Positions 1-7,935 of a stretch of DNA of 64,000 nucleotides are shown one piece after another. The notes below the pieces were generated by a model. The model saw nothing but the letters and a program-made list of their open reading frames with translations, was not told where the DNA came from and searched no databases. The DNA is from Pseudoalteromonas sp. XMcav2-N. Its GTDB lineage: Bacteria; Pseudomonadota; Gammaproteobacteria; Enterobacterales; Alteromonadaceae. Location: NCBI RefSeq assembly GCF_024124545.1, contig NZ_JAMXSF010000005.1, positions 272,876 through 336,875 on the forward strand, read 5' to 3'. A program made the position numbers and the translations under genes. Position 1 is the stretch's first letter, and the number at the start of each line of letters is the position of its first letter.

Positions 1-2
1 CA

Positions 3-101
3 CCGAGGGTGGAGTACAAAGTCACTGATTTCGGGGCCAAGTTTATGAAAGTCCTTGATGAGCTTGAAAAACTACAACATGAAATTGAAAATCAGCTATA
101 A
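3..101 (+). CDS. HxlR-family transcriptional regulator, C-terminal end (cut by window edge)
   Basis: The first 33 codons read PRVEYKVTDFGAKFMKVL... and stop at 99-101. The pattern P-x-V-E-Y-x-(L/V)-T-x-x-G is the wing and C-terminal helix typical of HxlR-type winged-helix regulators, which usually sense redox or small electrophiles and act as dimers. The upstream part lies outside the window, so length and intactness cannot be judged. The stop codon is followed at once by an attC-like hairpin. Family assignment rests only on this tail. Confidence 0.6.
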   Translation, partial: PRVEYKVTDFGAKFMKVLDELEKLQHEIENQL

Positions 102-155
102 CAAGCACATCAATTAGGACGCTCGCGAGCTTGCGCCTAATACGCGGGTGTAATA
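95..155 (+). repeat. attC-like hairpin (degenerate)
   Basis: The gene before it ends in TATAACAAGCAC, and the segment closes with CCTAATACGCGGGTGTAAT. The start (ATTAGGACGC) and the reverse complement of the end (ATTAGGCGC) pair, giving the imperfect stem typical of integron attC sites. The expected right-hand GTTA box reads GTAA, so the site is probably decayed. It lies between the HxlR tail and the Coq7-like gene. Confidence 0.35.
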
Positions 156-176
156 TGTCGTTACCAGTACAATAAT

Positions 177-686
177 ATGATCGAAGTTGAGCGAATTCTT
201 AGAGTGGACCATGCAGGTGAATTTGGGGCAATTAATATATATCGCTCCCAGCTGTTTGTTGCTCGCTATTTATACAAGGATATTGTTCCTAAACTTGAAG
301 AAATGCTGGGCCATGAAAAGAAGCATTTTAATACCTTTGATCGCATCCTTAAAAGCCGAAATATAAGGCACTGTTACGCCTTGTATTTCTGGGCGTTTGG
401 CGGCATAACTCTGGGGATTTTAACGGCTTTGGCAGGTAGAAAAGCGATTTGGGTGTGCACTGATTCAATTGAATCGACTGTATTGCATCATTTGGATTGG
501 CAATTGGACTTTTTATCTCAGCATGACACAGAGGCTTATGATGCGGTCATGAGCATTAAAGCTGATGAAGAAGAGCATCAAGACTTTGGTCAAACTCATG
601 GTTCTAAGTCATTTGTTTATAAACCTATATTCTGGGTGATTCGAAAATCCACCGAGTTTGCAATTTGGCTGAGTACTAAGCTATAA
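177..686 (+). CDS. coq7: Coq7/demethoxyubiquinone hydroxylase-family di-iron protein
   Basis: This 169-residue protein has all six carboxylate and histidine ligands of the Coq7 di-iron hydroxylases: E15 in DHAGEFGA, the E47-K-K-H50 pair, E99, and the E131-E-E-H134 pair in ADEEEHQD. Coq7 proteins hydroxylate demethoxyubiquinone in the late ubiquinone pathway as peripheral membrane enzymes. It is shorter than the usual 205-215 residue bacterial Coq7 and lacks an N-terminal extension. The ATG at 177 has no clear ribosome binding site. It stands alone among orphan genes, next to a degenerate attC-like site and with no other ubi gene, so it may be an acquired copy. The family call is firm; the physiological substrate is inferred. 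Confidence 0.85.
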   Translation: MIEVERILRVDHAGEFGAINIYRSQLFVARYLYKDIVPKLEEMLGHEKKHFNTFDRILKSRNIRHCYALYFWAFGGITLGILTALAGRKAIWVCTDSIESTVLHHLDWQLDFLSQHDTEAYDAVMSIKADEEEHQDFGQTHGSKSFVYKPIFWVIRKSTEFAIWLSTKL

Positions 687-807
687 ACATGCAAAGAAGC
701 AATGAAAGCGCACCGGTAATAAATACTGGCTGGACGCCCAATACTCCGGCTGCTTTGTGTTGGACTCTCTTTGTTGATGTGTTGAACTAAGCGGCTTCGT
801 CGGAATC

Positions 808-952
808 ATTTTTCTGAGCGTATTGTGTAGGATGGTAGTATCACGCCTAGTGTTGTTATCTATTTGGCTTTTGGCGAAATAAATTAGTCAAACAATGCCT
901 TGCGTGTCCATCACATTGATTTTAAATATGAATATCTGGGGATTTCTCAGGT
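808..952 (-). mobile_element. IS4-like element relic 1 (left end only)
   Basis: This segment matches 2985-3128 closely (for example TTGTTATCTATTTGGCTTTT and TCCATCACATTGA) and also, more weakly, 8690-8803. In the 2.7-3.1 kb copy the same sequence lies directly upstream of a recognisable IS4-type transposase start on the minus strand, so this is the left terminal part of that element. The rest of the element is gone. It ends about 30 bases before the gene starting at 981. The remainder of 687-980 holds nothing else I can identify. Confidence 0.55.
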
Positions 953-980
953 TTGGTCGTTATATTTTGGGGAGATACCG

Positions 981-1544
981 GTGTTAAAAACAGCATTAAA
1001 AATAGCTTTACTATCTTTCGCTTTATTTTCTTCAATTGTTTCAGCAAAAAGCGAAAAGGAAGTAGTAGATGCTTTTTTTAAAGCACTAACATCTTCTAAT
1101 TTTGCTTTGGCTTCAGAGCAAATGGACCCAGCGGAATTAGAGCAATTCCATGAGCTTTTTATAGAAATTGCCAAATCCGCAGATGCTAACGGCAAGTATA
1201 AAGAATTCTCTGTTGGCCCATTTGCCAAATACTCAAGTATAAAAGAATTTGAGAATACTCAGCCTATTTCCTTTTTTACTGATTTTCTTGATTTTACATT
1301 ATCGCAAAACCAGCAAATGATTCAGTTGTTGAACAACGCGCAGTATAAGTTTATAGGTACAGTAAAAGAGACAGAAAAAACATCATATGCGGTTATCAAA
1401 TTTGCAATGCAAATGGCTGGAGAAACCATTGAAGTAACCGATGTAGTTCCATTAATTAAGAATAATGATTCATACCGCCTTGGACTTAAGGCAGATATGA
1501 AAATTATGGCGCAAGCTTTTAAAGCCCAAGTAGCCAAAATATAA
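981..1544 (+). CDS. exported orphan protein
   Basis: I place the start at GTG 981 because GGGGAG lies five bases before it and because this start gives a clean signal peptide (VLKTALKIALLSFALFSSIVSA). The mature part, about 165 residues, is mixed alpha/beta with VVDAFFKALTSSNFALASEQMD near the N-terminus, which resembles the small NTF2/DUF3887-like folds that begin with a helix followed by a cavity. I do not recognise a characterised relative. An attC-like site follows the stop and an IS end precedes the start, so the gene looks like a mobile cassette gene. Function unknown; export is well supported. Confidence 0.65.
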   Translation: MLKTALKIALLSFALFSSIVSAKSEKEVVDAFFKALTSSNFALASEQMDPAELEQFHELFIEIAKSADANGKYKEFSVGPFAKYSSIKEFENTQPISFFTDFLDFTLSQNQQMIQLLNNAQYKFIGTVKETEKTSYAVIKFAMQMAGETIEVTDVVPLIKNNDSYRLGLKADMKIMAQAFKAQVAKI

Positions 1545-1638
1545 CAAGCTGTAATGCTTGGCTGACGATCCATTCTACGCAGGTTGTAGCTAGGTGTAAT
1601 CCGCCAAATAACAGTGGTTTATGCGAGTGTTATGTAGT
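1540..1638 (+). repeat. attC-like site after the exported orphan
   Basis: The stop codon of the preceding gene is part of TATAACAAGC, the usual left box of Vibrio-type attC sites. About 90 bases on, GCGAGTGTTATG resembles the right box. The two ends can pair imperfectly (TAACA against TGTTA, with mismatched flanks). The arrangement, starting in the stop codon, is that of a gene cassette. Structure prediction of the folded bottom strand has not been run. Confidence 0.4.
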
Positions 1639-1943
1639 TTAGTTGACACCCATCAGGCAAACAACTCGGTCACCTCTAAACAGTCCCACCACCCCGGACG
1701 CTTTCGAGCTGGGATAAACTTGACCAGATGATTGCAAAAAATCTTCTCAACCTTAAGTGTTGATTATTTATACAAGTATTAGTGAGCGTACCAGCTCCAT
1801 GTTACATTTCTCGTCTTATCCATGCTTGAAGGCCTCGTTTAAGTGGGGCACTGGTGCAAGTTTAATAAATTCAAAAGTCTAGTAGCTTTACATAACGAGA
1901 GTCCATGTCTCGCTATGTGCAATGCTCGGTTTCTACAGCATCG

Positions 1944-2063
1944 TTTTGGCTTGAGCAGTGAGAGCAATGGTGGTAGGTTACTGTAATTATTATGATTAAA
2001 GCTTGTTCGTGGTTGAGCTTTGGGTATTGGGTTTAACCAGTATTTACGCTAATACACTGTTAT
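1944..2063 (+). repeat. attC-like repeat, related to 57308-57437
   Basis: The sequence from GTTTTGGCTTGAG to CTAATACACTGTTATCC aligns over about 120 bases with 57308-57437 (shared blocks GTGGTAGGTTACTGT, TTGGGTTTAA and ACRCTAATA). In the second copy the two ends form an attC-like inverted pair. Both copies lie just upstream of a small orphan gene. Here the right end runs directly into a MITE relic. The stretch 1640-1943 before it holds no gene I can support. Confidence 0.4.
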
Positions 2064-2066
2064 CCA

Positions 2067-2108
2067 ATTTGCTCCTTCAAATTGAACAGATATTAAGTGA
2101 GATTGGTA
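2067..2108 (-). mobile_element. MITE end relic (reverse orientation)
   Basis: The segment AATTTGCTCCTTCAAATTG...GAGATTGGTA is the reverse complement of the left end of the MITE copies at 40027 and 46725, with about four mismatches in 42 bases. Only this terminal piece is present; the rest is missing. It lies immediately before the small gene starting at 2118 and may carry part of its upstream region. Confidence 0.7.
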
Positions 2109-2117
2109 TTATACATT

Positions 2118-2411
2118 ATGAAGAGTTACGAAGATATCCACGGGCATAACCAAGACTTCGAAGTATCGTATCGCTTGTACTCTCAAAGTGAAGGCGGTTT
2201 AGAATCACCTTCTCAACACATGCGCTGTGATTTTGCATATGCAGATGACGATATTGAAAAGTCTGGTATTTATATGATTCATCCTGAGTTCTTAGATACA
2301 AATGGAAAACCGCTTCTGGCAGAAGAGCCAATACCGTCAGAAGGCTTTGCGTCTATGTGGATACTTGTTCCCGAAATGCGTGAAAAGGTTCAGTGCAAAA
2401 ATTGCAAATAG
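2118..2411 (+). CDS. small orphan protein
   Basis: Starting at ATG 2118 this encodes 97 residues (MKSYEDIHGHNQDFEVSYRL...), acidic, without signal peptide or membrane segment, ending in a VQCKNCK tail with a CxxC pair. A GTG at 2097 in the same frame would add seven residues encoded by MITE-derived sequence, which I consider unlikely to be the real start. No ribosome binding site is evident. An attC-like repeat and a MITE relic precede it; a GTTAAGGTGTTATG motif at 2511-2524, resembling an attC right box, follows. I do not recognise the family. Confidence 0.5.
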   Translation: MKSYEDIHGHNQDFEVSYRLYSQSEGGLESPSQHMRCDFAYADDDIEKSGIYMIHPEFLDTNGKPLLAEEPIPSEGFASMWILVPEMREKVQCKNCK

Positions 2412-2541
2412 GGACAAAAGGGTACTTTATGTCAGGAAACAGACGTTTGGGTGAAGTACAAGTAACCAGATTAGTTGATTTGCTGAAAAGCGTATAAAGT
2501 TGCCAACGTTAAGGTGTTATGTATATCGAGGAGGATAAATT

Positions 2542-2675
2542 ATGCCAATGGCAAGGAAGAGACAGGCCAGCTTATCGGATACCAAATATTACCAATATAT
2601 TTCTCATTGTGTGAGGCGCGCATTTTTGTATGGTAAAGACCGCTGAACGGGTAAGTCATGTGAGCATCAATGAGA
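2542..2675 (+). pseudogene. RAYT (REP-associated tyrosine transposase) N-terminal relic
   Basis: The reading frame from ATG 2542 gives MPMARKRQASLSDTKYYQYI...VRRAFLYGKDR, then a TGA, then TGKSCEH, and a second stop. This matches the first 45 residues of the intact RAYT at 60227-61198 at about 70% identity. Everything after residue 45, including the HxH and tyrosine catalytic motifs, is lost; the sequence runs straight into the IS4-like relic. A good AGGAGG remains upstream. This is a dead copy. Confidence 0.85.
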
Positions 2676-2687
2676 CGGGTTAGTATA

Positions 2688-3128
2688 TAAGTTACGAGGA
2701 CAGTCACCAAAAACAGCCAAGAAAAGTTGTTCAGTAAGATGAACAAGATTGGGACGGATCCTGGTCGATTTATTCTGGCGCGCATGAAAGCGGTATATAG
2801 CAAGCCGAACGATATGCATAGCAGTGTTACCAGCCGTCGGTCCATACGTTTAATGTTGTGTTTTGCAGCGACAGGGCCCTTCATATTTCGCCCCAGCTCC
2901 GTAAGAGAAAGTTGATTGCTATTGAGCAAAGTTTCAGTTGCCAACTCCCGCGACTCAAGGCGCTGGGCATGAATTTGGTGGCATTTTTTCTGAGCATATT
3001 GTGTAGGGTGGTGGTTTCTCGTATGGTGTTGTTATCTATTTGGCTTTTGACGAAATAAATGAGATAAAATAATGCCGTATGCTTCCATCACATTGATTTT
3101 AAATATAAGTGTCTGGGGACTTCTCAGA
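2688..3128 (-). mobile_element. IS4-like element relic 2 with transposase N-terminal fragment
   Basis: On the minus strand, 2944 down to about 2850 reads LATETLLNSNQLSLTELGR followed by NMKGPVAAKHNIKRMDR, the N-terminal signature of IS4-family transposases (TELGR...KHxIKRxDR). Beyond this, frames shift and only islands such as GSVPI remain; the DDE catalytic region is absent. The upstream noncoding left end runs to CTCAG at about 3128. A parallel but more diverged copy is at 8478-8803 and a third partial one at 808-952. Confidence 0.7.
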
Positions 3129-3251
3129 GCTAAGCGTTAGGCGTCTAAGAGGGGAGTGACCAACCCAGAAGAACAAAAGCCGTTGAGCTGCCAAAGCTCA
3201 ATGAATTAACTGGGATGAGAGTGCATAGCAAGTCATTGCAATCGACTGCCA

Positions 3252-3587
3252 ATGCGTCGGATGACTGAGGTGTTATATTTCTCTATGCATTTGAGTAAAG
3301 CGGATAAACTGTTAGCAGAATTAATAATTTGGCCTTACGCTGGTATGTTTGCAGGCATTGTTTCAATTATGTTTGCAGGTATGCATGGCTTGGAGCTTTA
3401 CCTTCCTTACACTCTCGGTTTGGGAGCATTGGTTGGTTGCACCAGAGCATTTGGTATTGGTTTTGGCCTCGTGCAGTTTGTAACTAAAGAAGTTAGTGTT
3501 TTCAGAGGTTACTTCTACAGAGCGACTTTGTTTTTTATGTACAGTTTAGCTATTTATACTGTTGTTTGGCAAAGATATATTTATTAG
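3252..3587 (+). CDS. small integral membrane protein (cassette gene)
   Basis: A 111-residue protein with three hydrophobic stretches (about residues 28-45, 50-75 and 90-108), so probably three membrane spans. Starts at 3252, 3261 or 3285 are possible and no ribosome binding site decides between them. The gene is bounded upstream by a GCGTTAGGC box at 3135-3143, which fits the integron consensus GTTRRRY, and downstream by an attC-like site. It therefore looks like an integron gene cassette. The family is not recognised. Confidence 0.55.
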   Translation: MRRMTEVLYFSMHLSKADKLLAELIIWPYAGMFAGIVSIMFAGMHGLELYLPYTLGLGALVGCTRAFGIGFGLVQFVTKEVSVFRGYFYRATLFFMYSLAIYTVVWQRYIY

Positions 3588-3593
3588 AAATAT

Positions 3594-3672
3594 AACACGG
3601 ACGTCAATGTGGATACAAAGCGGTTGGCTTTGTTGATACCTCATAAAACATTAGCCAACTATTGTTAGCCGG
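3594..3672 (+). repeat. attC-like site
   Basis: Begins ATATAACACGGACG just after the stop codon of the preceding gene and ends ATTGTTAGCC. The interior contains an inverted pair, GGATACAAAGC and GCTTTGTTGATACC, which would form the long imperfect hairpin expected of attC. The right box GTTAGCC fits GTTRRRY in five of six variable positions. It separates two consecutive small same-strand genes. Confidence 0.5.
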
Positions 3673-3711
3673 CTACAAGGTATTAGGATTATTAGTCGAG
3701 TTCTATAGATA

Positions 3712-4146
3712 ATGGTTATTCAGAAGCACAAAACAGACATTGTCATTTTTCTTACTTTTTTGTTTTTTGTGTCACTGCAGATGCTCAATACCAACTCTTT
3801 TGGAAATACGGGAGAGTATGATTTCACAGGAGAACCTTTCTCCTGTGAGTACAAAGGCGAGGGCAAGTACGGTGGGTACAAGGGATACCTTCATAAAGGA
3901 ACAGAAAAGTATTATTTGAAAAACAACTTTAGCAGTTGTAAAGCTTTCAAACACTTGGTTGAAAACAAAAAGCTTTCCGGCAGATTTTTGAAAGATAACC
4001 ACTTAATTGTGGATTTGTATATTGATGACAAGCCACATTATGAGTCATCGCTGTTAAATATTATTCTATATACACTATTACTAACTTCGCTTTTATGGGT
4101 ATTCTTTCGTAAGCCGATCAAATGGGTGGTTAAAAAGCATGCGTAA
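3712..4146 (+). CDS. membrane-anchored orphan protein (cassette gene)
   Basis: A 144-residue protein with one hydrophobic segment at each end (about residues 9-26 and 113-131) and a hydrophilic middle rich in Gly, Lys and Tyr that contains two Cys (C45, C76). The likely topology is two spans with the middle part in the periplasm and a basic tail (KPIKWVVKKHA) inside. attC-like sites lie on both sides (3594-3672 and 4142-4228), so this is the clearest single cassette on the left side. No recognisable family. Confidence 0.6.
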   Translation: MVIQKHKTDIVIFLTFLFFVSLQMLNTNSFGNTGEYDFTGEPFSCEYKGEGKYGGYKGYLHKGTEKYYLKNNFSSCKAFKHLVENKKLSGRFLKDNHLIVDLYIDDKPHYESSLLNIILYTLLLTSLLWVFFRKPIKWVVKKHA

Positions 4147-4228
4147 CCAAAGTTTAAATAAGGACGCAAAACAGCCGATTGGCGCTTCTTTGTCACTAAC
4201 TTTAGCCTGCTAAGTGAGGCGTTAGGGC
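4142..4228 (+). repeat. attC-like site
   Basis: Starts GCGTAACC at the stop codon of the preceding gene and ends CTAAGTGAGGCGTTAGG. The reverse complement of the end (TAACGCCTCACTTAGCAGG) aligns with the start (TAACCAAAGTTTAAATAAGG) as TAAC, a spacer, TTA and AGG, the R''-L''/L'-R' layout of attC. The right box GTTAGGG fits GTTRRR. It is the best-formed attC-like site in the left region. Confidence 0.55.
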
Positions 4229-4232
4229 CCTT

Positions 4233-4782
4233 GACAGATATGGCGAAAAATCAATTCCGATACAAATTGTAGATGCTGTTAAATCTGAAGATTGTGACGA
4301 ACTCAGAAAGATATTCAGAGAAAACCGAGGTCAAATTGCATTCTTTACACCTTTTAGTGATTCTATGTGGCTTGGTTATGCAGTGCAAAAAGGAAAACTT
4401 AGATCCGTAGAAGTGCTCATGGAATGCGGCATAGATGTAAATACGGGCGATAAACGAGAAAATATAACCCCCATCTGAGATGGTGCTAGTGGGGGTCATG
4501 AGGCATTGTTGAACCGCTACTACAAAGTGGATGTGGCCTGGACGTCCGTCTGTCAGTTCGTAACCCGCTATTTTCTGCAATCGTGGGCCGTGCTCCTGGC
4601 TGTGTTCGATTAATTCTTGATGCAGGTATTGATAATGGTGTTGTTTACAATAGCGAGATCATGAAAAACATGGGCGCTGCGGCTTTTGCTATACTGCGCG
4701 GAGAGTCTGGGGCACTAATTTAATTGCAACACATAAGTTGGGTGGCAATACAAAAGAAATAATTGAGTACCTAAAAAGTTGA
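4233..4782 (+). pseudogene. ankyrin-repeat protein pseudogene
   Basis: Three frames joined together read as one ankyrin-like protein. 4233-4479 gives VDAVKSEDCDELRKIF and then LGYAVQKGKLRSVEVLMECG, ending at TGA 4477-4479. After this the sequence ASGGHEALL continues the repeat, then a frameshift near 4560 leads to LFSAIVGRAPGCVRLILDAG, and a last shift near 4722 leads to NLIATHKLGGNTKEIIEYLKS with a stop at 4780-4782. So there is at least one nonsense change and two frameshifts, and no start codon. It lies directly after an attC-like site, consistent with a decayed cassette. Confidence 0.7.
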
Positions 4783-4890
4783 TGACATTGCAATTTAAAA
4801 ATGCGTATTCGTAGCGCAAAAAAGCCTAATCAACGCATGTAGGCGGACTCGTTTCTCAGCGGTTCTATCATCCGAAAAAGGAGTGTAAGT

Positions 4891-5373
4891 ATGAAATACA
4901 TTAAAATATATATCAGTATTTTCATGATGTTAGCTATTAGTGGTTGCGTCCATCTAGTGTCTTATTATGATTCGGTGTCTTATAAAAATCTAACTGACAT
5001 GAAGGGAGAGATGAAGGTTTTTTTTCAGTCATGTCAGAAAGAGGTTGCAAAGGGAGAATATGCACTGTCAGCGATCGATGGGTTTGTGCTCTCTAGCGCC
5101 AAAGCCTATGAGTATGAAAAAGGCAAAGGCTTAAATGACGATACTATTTCTCAATTAAAGACACTGGAGAAAACCATTGTCGAAGTTAAATCTAGATATT
5201 CCAGCAATGTATATTCTGGCTCAACTTGTGAAGCCAGAGCCGAGGGAGTAGCTCCAGATGCATCAACTGGCTGCTTAACTATCGGATATTGCATCGCAAA
5301 GTGGAAAATTCTCGAAACGGCATTCGATATTGCAATAACAACCGAACAATCCAAAATAGAAGAATTTAAATAG
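4891..5373 (+). CDS. predicted lipoprotein, orphan
   Basis: 160 residues from ATG 4891 with AAGGAG 7-8 bases upstream. The N-terminus is a type II signal peptide with lipobox AISGC (C19), so the mature protein should be a lipid-anchored periplasmic or outer-membrane protein. The mature part is helical, with four further Cys (near residues 48, 114, 129 and 134). The next gene starts 11 bases downstream with its own ribosome binding site, so the two are probably co-transcribed. No family recognised. Confidence 0.75.
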   Translation: MKYIKIYISIFMMLAISGCVHLVSYYDSVSYKNLTDMKGEMKVFFQSCQKEVAKGEYALSAIDGFVLSSAKAYEYEKGKGLNDDTISQLKTLEKTIVEVKSRYSSNVYSGSTCEARAEGVAPDASTGCLTIGYCIAKWKILETAFDIAITTEQSKIEEFK

Positions 5374-5384
5374 GAGAGTTAACC

Positions 5385-5714
5385 ATGTCCGGTATAAGTG
5401 AATTTCTAGATACATTGCTTGATGAAACAGTTGACTTTGCAAGAGATGAACTTAAGGTGCTCGTAAAAGAGGCCAAAAATGACAATAGAGTTTTCATTAA
5501 GCATATGGGCGATCTTACTGAAGAATTTATTAAGTTACGTGCCCTTGGCCAGTTGACCAATGACGAGTTTGAAGAGTTAATGGAGGATGTTGTTGACTTA
5601 AACAAAATGCAATTTCATAAGCTTTCTGTCCAGGCCAAAGCTAGAGCTGAGCGAGTAGCAAATGGGATCAGAGATTTAGTCATCAATAGTTTGTTGAGTT
5701 TAATAAAAGCCTGA
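5385..5714 (+). CDS. small acidic helical protein, orphan
   Basis: 109 residues from ATG 5385 with AGGAG upstream. The sequence is almost entirely charged amphipathic helix with no Cys, signal peptide or membrane segment, so it is probably cytoplasmic. It follows the lipoprotein gene by 11 bases and is likely in the same transcript. The lipoprotein/helical-protein pairing could be a secreted factor with a partner, but nothing in the sequence identifies a toxin or chaperone motif. Confidence 0.7.
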   Translation: MSGISEFLDTLLDETVDFARDELKVLVKEAKNDNRVFIKHMGDLTEEFIKLRALGQLTNDEFEELMEDVVDLNKMQFHKLSVQAKARAERVANGIRDLVINSLLSLIKA

Positions 5715-5776
5715 CAAATTTGTTGCACTCGAACACAAACTACAATGAACAATGCGTTAAAAGGGGGCTTCGGCTC

Positions 5777-6346
5777 ATGGATAGGAAAATAATATTGGCA
5801 GCTTTATCGGCTTTGCTGATTTCAGCTTGTAATTCCACACCTAAAAGTAGTGTCACAAATTATGAGGCTGATGGAAGTTTGGGATCCACGAGACCAGCTA
5901 AATGTGTTTCAGTGGCCGAGCTATCGAACACGCAGAACCCTGTTGATATATTTACAGGACTTAATATTTGCTTGACCGAAAAAAACTATTCTAATGCAGC
6001 TGAGCTATATTTTGCTGGCATGTCTTATGGCTTTTTTGATACAAAACGTGTTTCAGATAAAACGGCACATCAAGCGATTAGTGTGCTGCGTATGAATTTG
6101 TTTGGTGCGCAATCACAAGATAATATTGATAAGTTTCAAATGGCTCTTACAAAATTAAGTTCTGATAATACTGAGATTTGTCAAAGCCTAACTGATCTAG
6201 GTGCACCGGCATATAAACCAACTTATATGATTCAGCATGGGATCGGAGCCTTCACAGGCCAAAGCACTAACGACGGTTTGGTTGAAAACTTTGATGCAGT
6301 AGCGGCTTGGAAAGATACTTTATCAACAATCGCCAAGTGTGGTTAA
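5777..6346 (+). CDS. predicted lipoprotein, orphan
   Basis: The start is set at ATG 5777 because AAGGGGG lies about ten bases upstream and this start gives a proper lipoprotein signal with lipobox LISAC (C17). An in-frame TTG at 5720 would bury the signal. The mature 170 residues contain Cys in SRPAKC-, NICL- and EICQ-like positions and a terminal KCG, suggesting disulfides, with an alpha-helical core somewhat like Sel1/TPR-type exported proteins. It follows the helical protein by 62 bases on the same strand. Family unknown. Confidence 0.7.
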   Translation: MDRKIILAALSALLISACNSTPKSSVTNYEADGSLGSTRPAKCVSVAELSNTQNPVDIFTGLNICLTEKNYSNAAELYFAGMSYGFFDTKRVSDKTAHQAISVLRMNLFGAQSQDNIDKFQMALTKLSSDNTEICQSLTDLGAPAYKPTYMIQHGIGAFTGQSTNDGLVENFDAVAAWKDTLSTIAKCG

Positions 6347-6809
6347 AGCTAACAAATCAATTATGAACGCCAAAAAAATGGGTTGGGACGCGCAAATAAT
6401 ACGGGCCAATATTGAAGCTTATATGACATAGAGGTATGAAGAAATACTGGATAGAGTTAGCAGTAGTCAAAGAACATCCTGGTTTTATTATTTCTCATTC
6501 CAGTTGTCTGACTTGGAATAGGTCAAAGAGTGTAGTGTATATTTTAAACAATATGTTCATTAAATTACTATAGGTAGTCACATCGTGTAACTATTGTTGG
6601 CAATCATAGCACTGTAAATTACTTAAGATGATAAAAAGCGCTAAACAGTGCATAAAGTGTTCAATGAGGTTTTAGGTAAGTGGGTTTCTATTTCCATGGA
6701 AAAGCTGCTATATAAGGAGGGTTTACTGTTTCTCTATAAAGCTTAACGGACAAAGTCAATCCAGATAAATTTATCCATTAACCATGCGCTATACTGCTAA
6801 AAGGATATT
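6347..6809. other. 463-base gap without a supported gene
   Basis: The first bases (GCTAACAAATCAATTATGAACGCC) resemble the left box of an attC site but no matching right half is visible. The rest is AT-rich with many stops in all frames. A TATAAGGAGGGTTTACTG at 6712-6729 has no open frame behind it. The ribosome binding site for the next gene (AAAGGATATT) is at the right edge. Confidence 0.4.
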
Positions 6810-7826
6810 ATGAAACCGAGTATCAAAAGAAAAGTACCACTGGCGTTTTTAACCATTGTATCGATTTGGTGGTGGTTTTACTATTCATCGTTTAATGCGC
6901 TTAATGCATATGGGAACGCGAATTATGAGTGGCTGTTTATGCTCGATACACTCCTGGTGCTTCCTGTCTTATGCTTCTTCTGCGAATCAGATAAACAAAA
7001 AGCTCTTTTAAAAGCGGCTGTGCTATGTTGCACCTCGGTGTTCATAGGAAGCTTGATCATTCCGGAACATAATAAAGTAATTTTCCATTTTCTCGAAAGT
7101 GGCCGTTATTTTGTTTTATCCATAATTCTTGTTCTCGAGCTGTCAGCTTTGATAACCGTGTGTTTAGCCGTTCGCGCTTTGCTCGCAAAACAAGAAGATC
7201 CAGATTTAGCTGTGGCGAACCCTATCGAGAAAATCTTTGGCTCCTCTTTTTTCAGCTCAACATTAGCACTTGAAGGACGCGTCTGGAGCTTTGCACTTTT
7301 TGCTTCACGGATACAAAGTAGTGCTTATAAAGGCAAACAACATTTTTATTATGATAAAAAAGATGGCGCTCAAAGTAACCTTTTGGGCTTTATCCTTCTT
7401 ATTGTTATCGAAATTCCACTTGTACACCTACTTCTGCACTTTTTATGGTCAAGCACTGCTGCAAATATCACAACAGGGCTTACGTTGTTCGGGTTAGTCT
7501 TTTTCTTTGCGGAATACAAAGCTGTTGGCAGGCGCCCCATTTCAATTTATGGAAATAATTTGATCATTCGTTACGGTCTGTATGCGCCTTTCACAATTCC
7601 GCTTGATAATATATCAGAAATACGCCTAAACAATTGTTATGTTAAACGTTCAAGTAACGTCAAACGATTCAACTATTCTGGTGTTCCAAATGTTGTAATC
7701 AAACTCAGTTCACCTATCAATGGAAAGAATAAAGTGTATTTGGGTGTAAACGTGCCAGAAACTTTTATCAACACTGTAAAAGATGAAAAAGTTCGGCATA
7801 ACAAGGTCCTAAAGTCGGGTTCGTAA
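6810..7826 (+). CDS. multi-span membrane protein with C-terminal PH-like region
   Basis: 338 residues from ATG 6810, AAGGAT upstream. Six hydrophobic segments can be seen: about residues 10-28, 44-57, 66-86, 96-120, 193-212 and 217-236. The C-terminal 100 residues are soluble and beta-rich (RRPISIYGNNLIIRYGLYAP, then IPLDNISEIRL), a pattern typical of bacterial PH-domain membrane proteins in which a strand-rich domain follows the last helix. Function is unknown. The next gene (7936) follows on the same strand and also encodes a membrane protein. Confidence 0.65.
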   Translation: MKPSIKRKVPLAFLTIVSIWWWFYYSSFNALNAYGNANYEWLFMLDTLLVLPVLCFFCESDKQKALLKAAVLCCTSVFIGSLIIPEHNKVIFHFLESGRYFVLSIILVLELSALITVCLAVRALLAKQEDPDLAVANPIEKIFGSSFFSSTLALEGRVWSFALFASRIQSSAYKGKQHFYYDKKDGAQSNLLGFILLIVIEIPLVHLLLHFLWSSTAANITTGLTLFGLVFFFAEYKAVGRRPISIYGNNLIIRYGLYAPFTIPLDNISEIRLNNCYVKRSSNVKRFNYSGVPNVVIKLSSPINGKNKVYLGVNVPETFINTVKDEKVRHNKVLKSGS

Positions 7827-7935
7827 CAGTTGGATAGGTTTCTCGGGAGCGCCCGTATATGGCTTGTAAACTCTTCTCATTGCTCTCTAGCGTGCAAGTT
7901 ATTCTTTCAATGGGTTTAAGTGAATGAGAGGGAAC

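Noticed and set aside
2429..2497. 22-codon frame MSGNRRLGEVQ...
   Set aside because: Too short and without a ribosome binding site; falls where an attC-like remnant would be expected.
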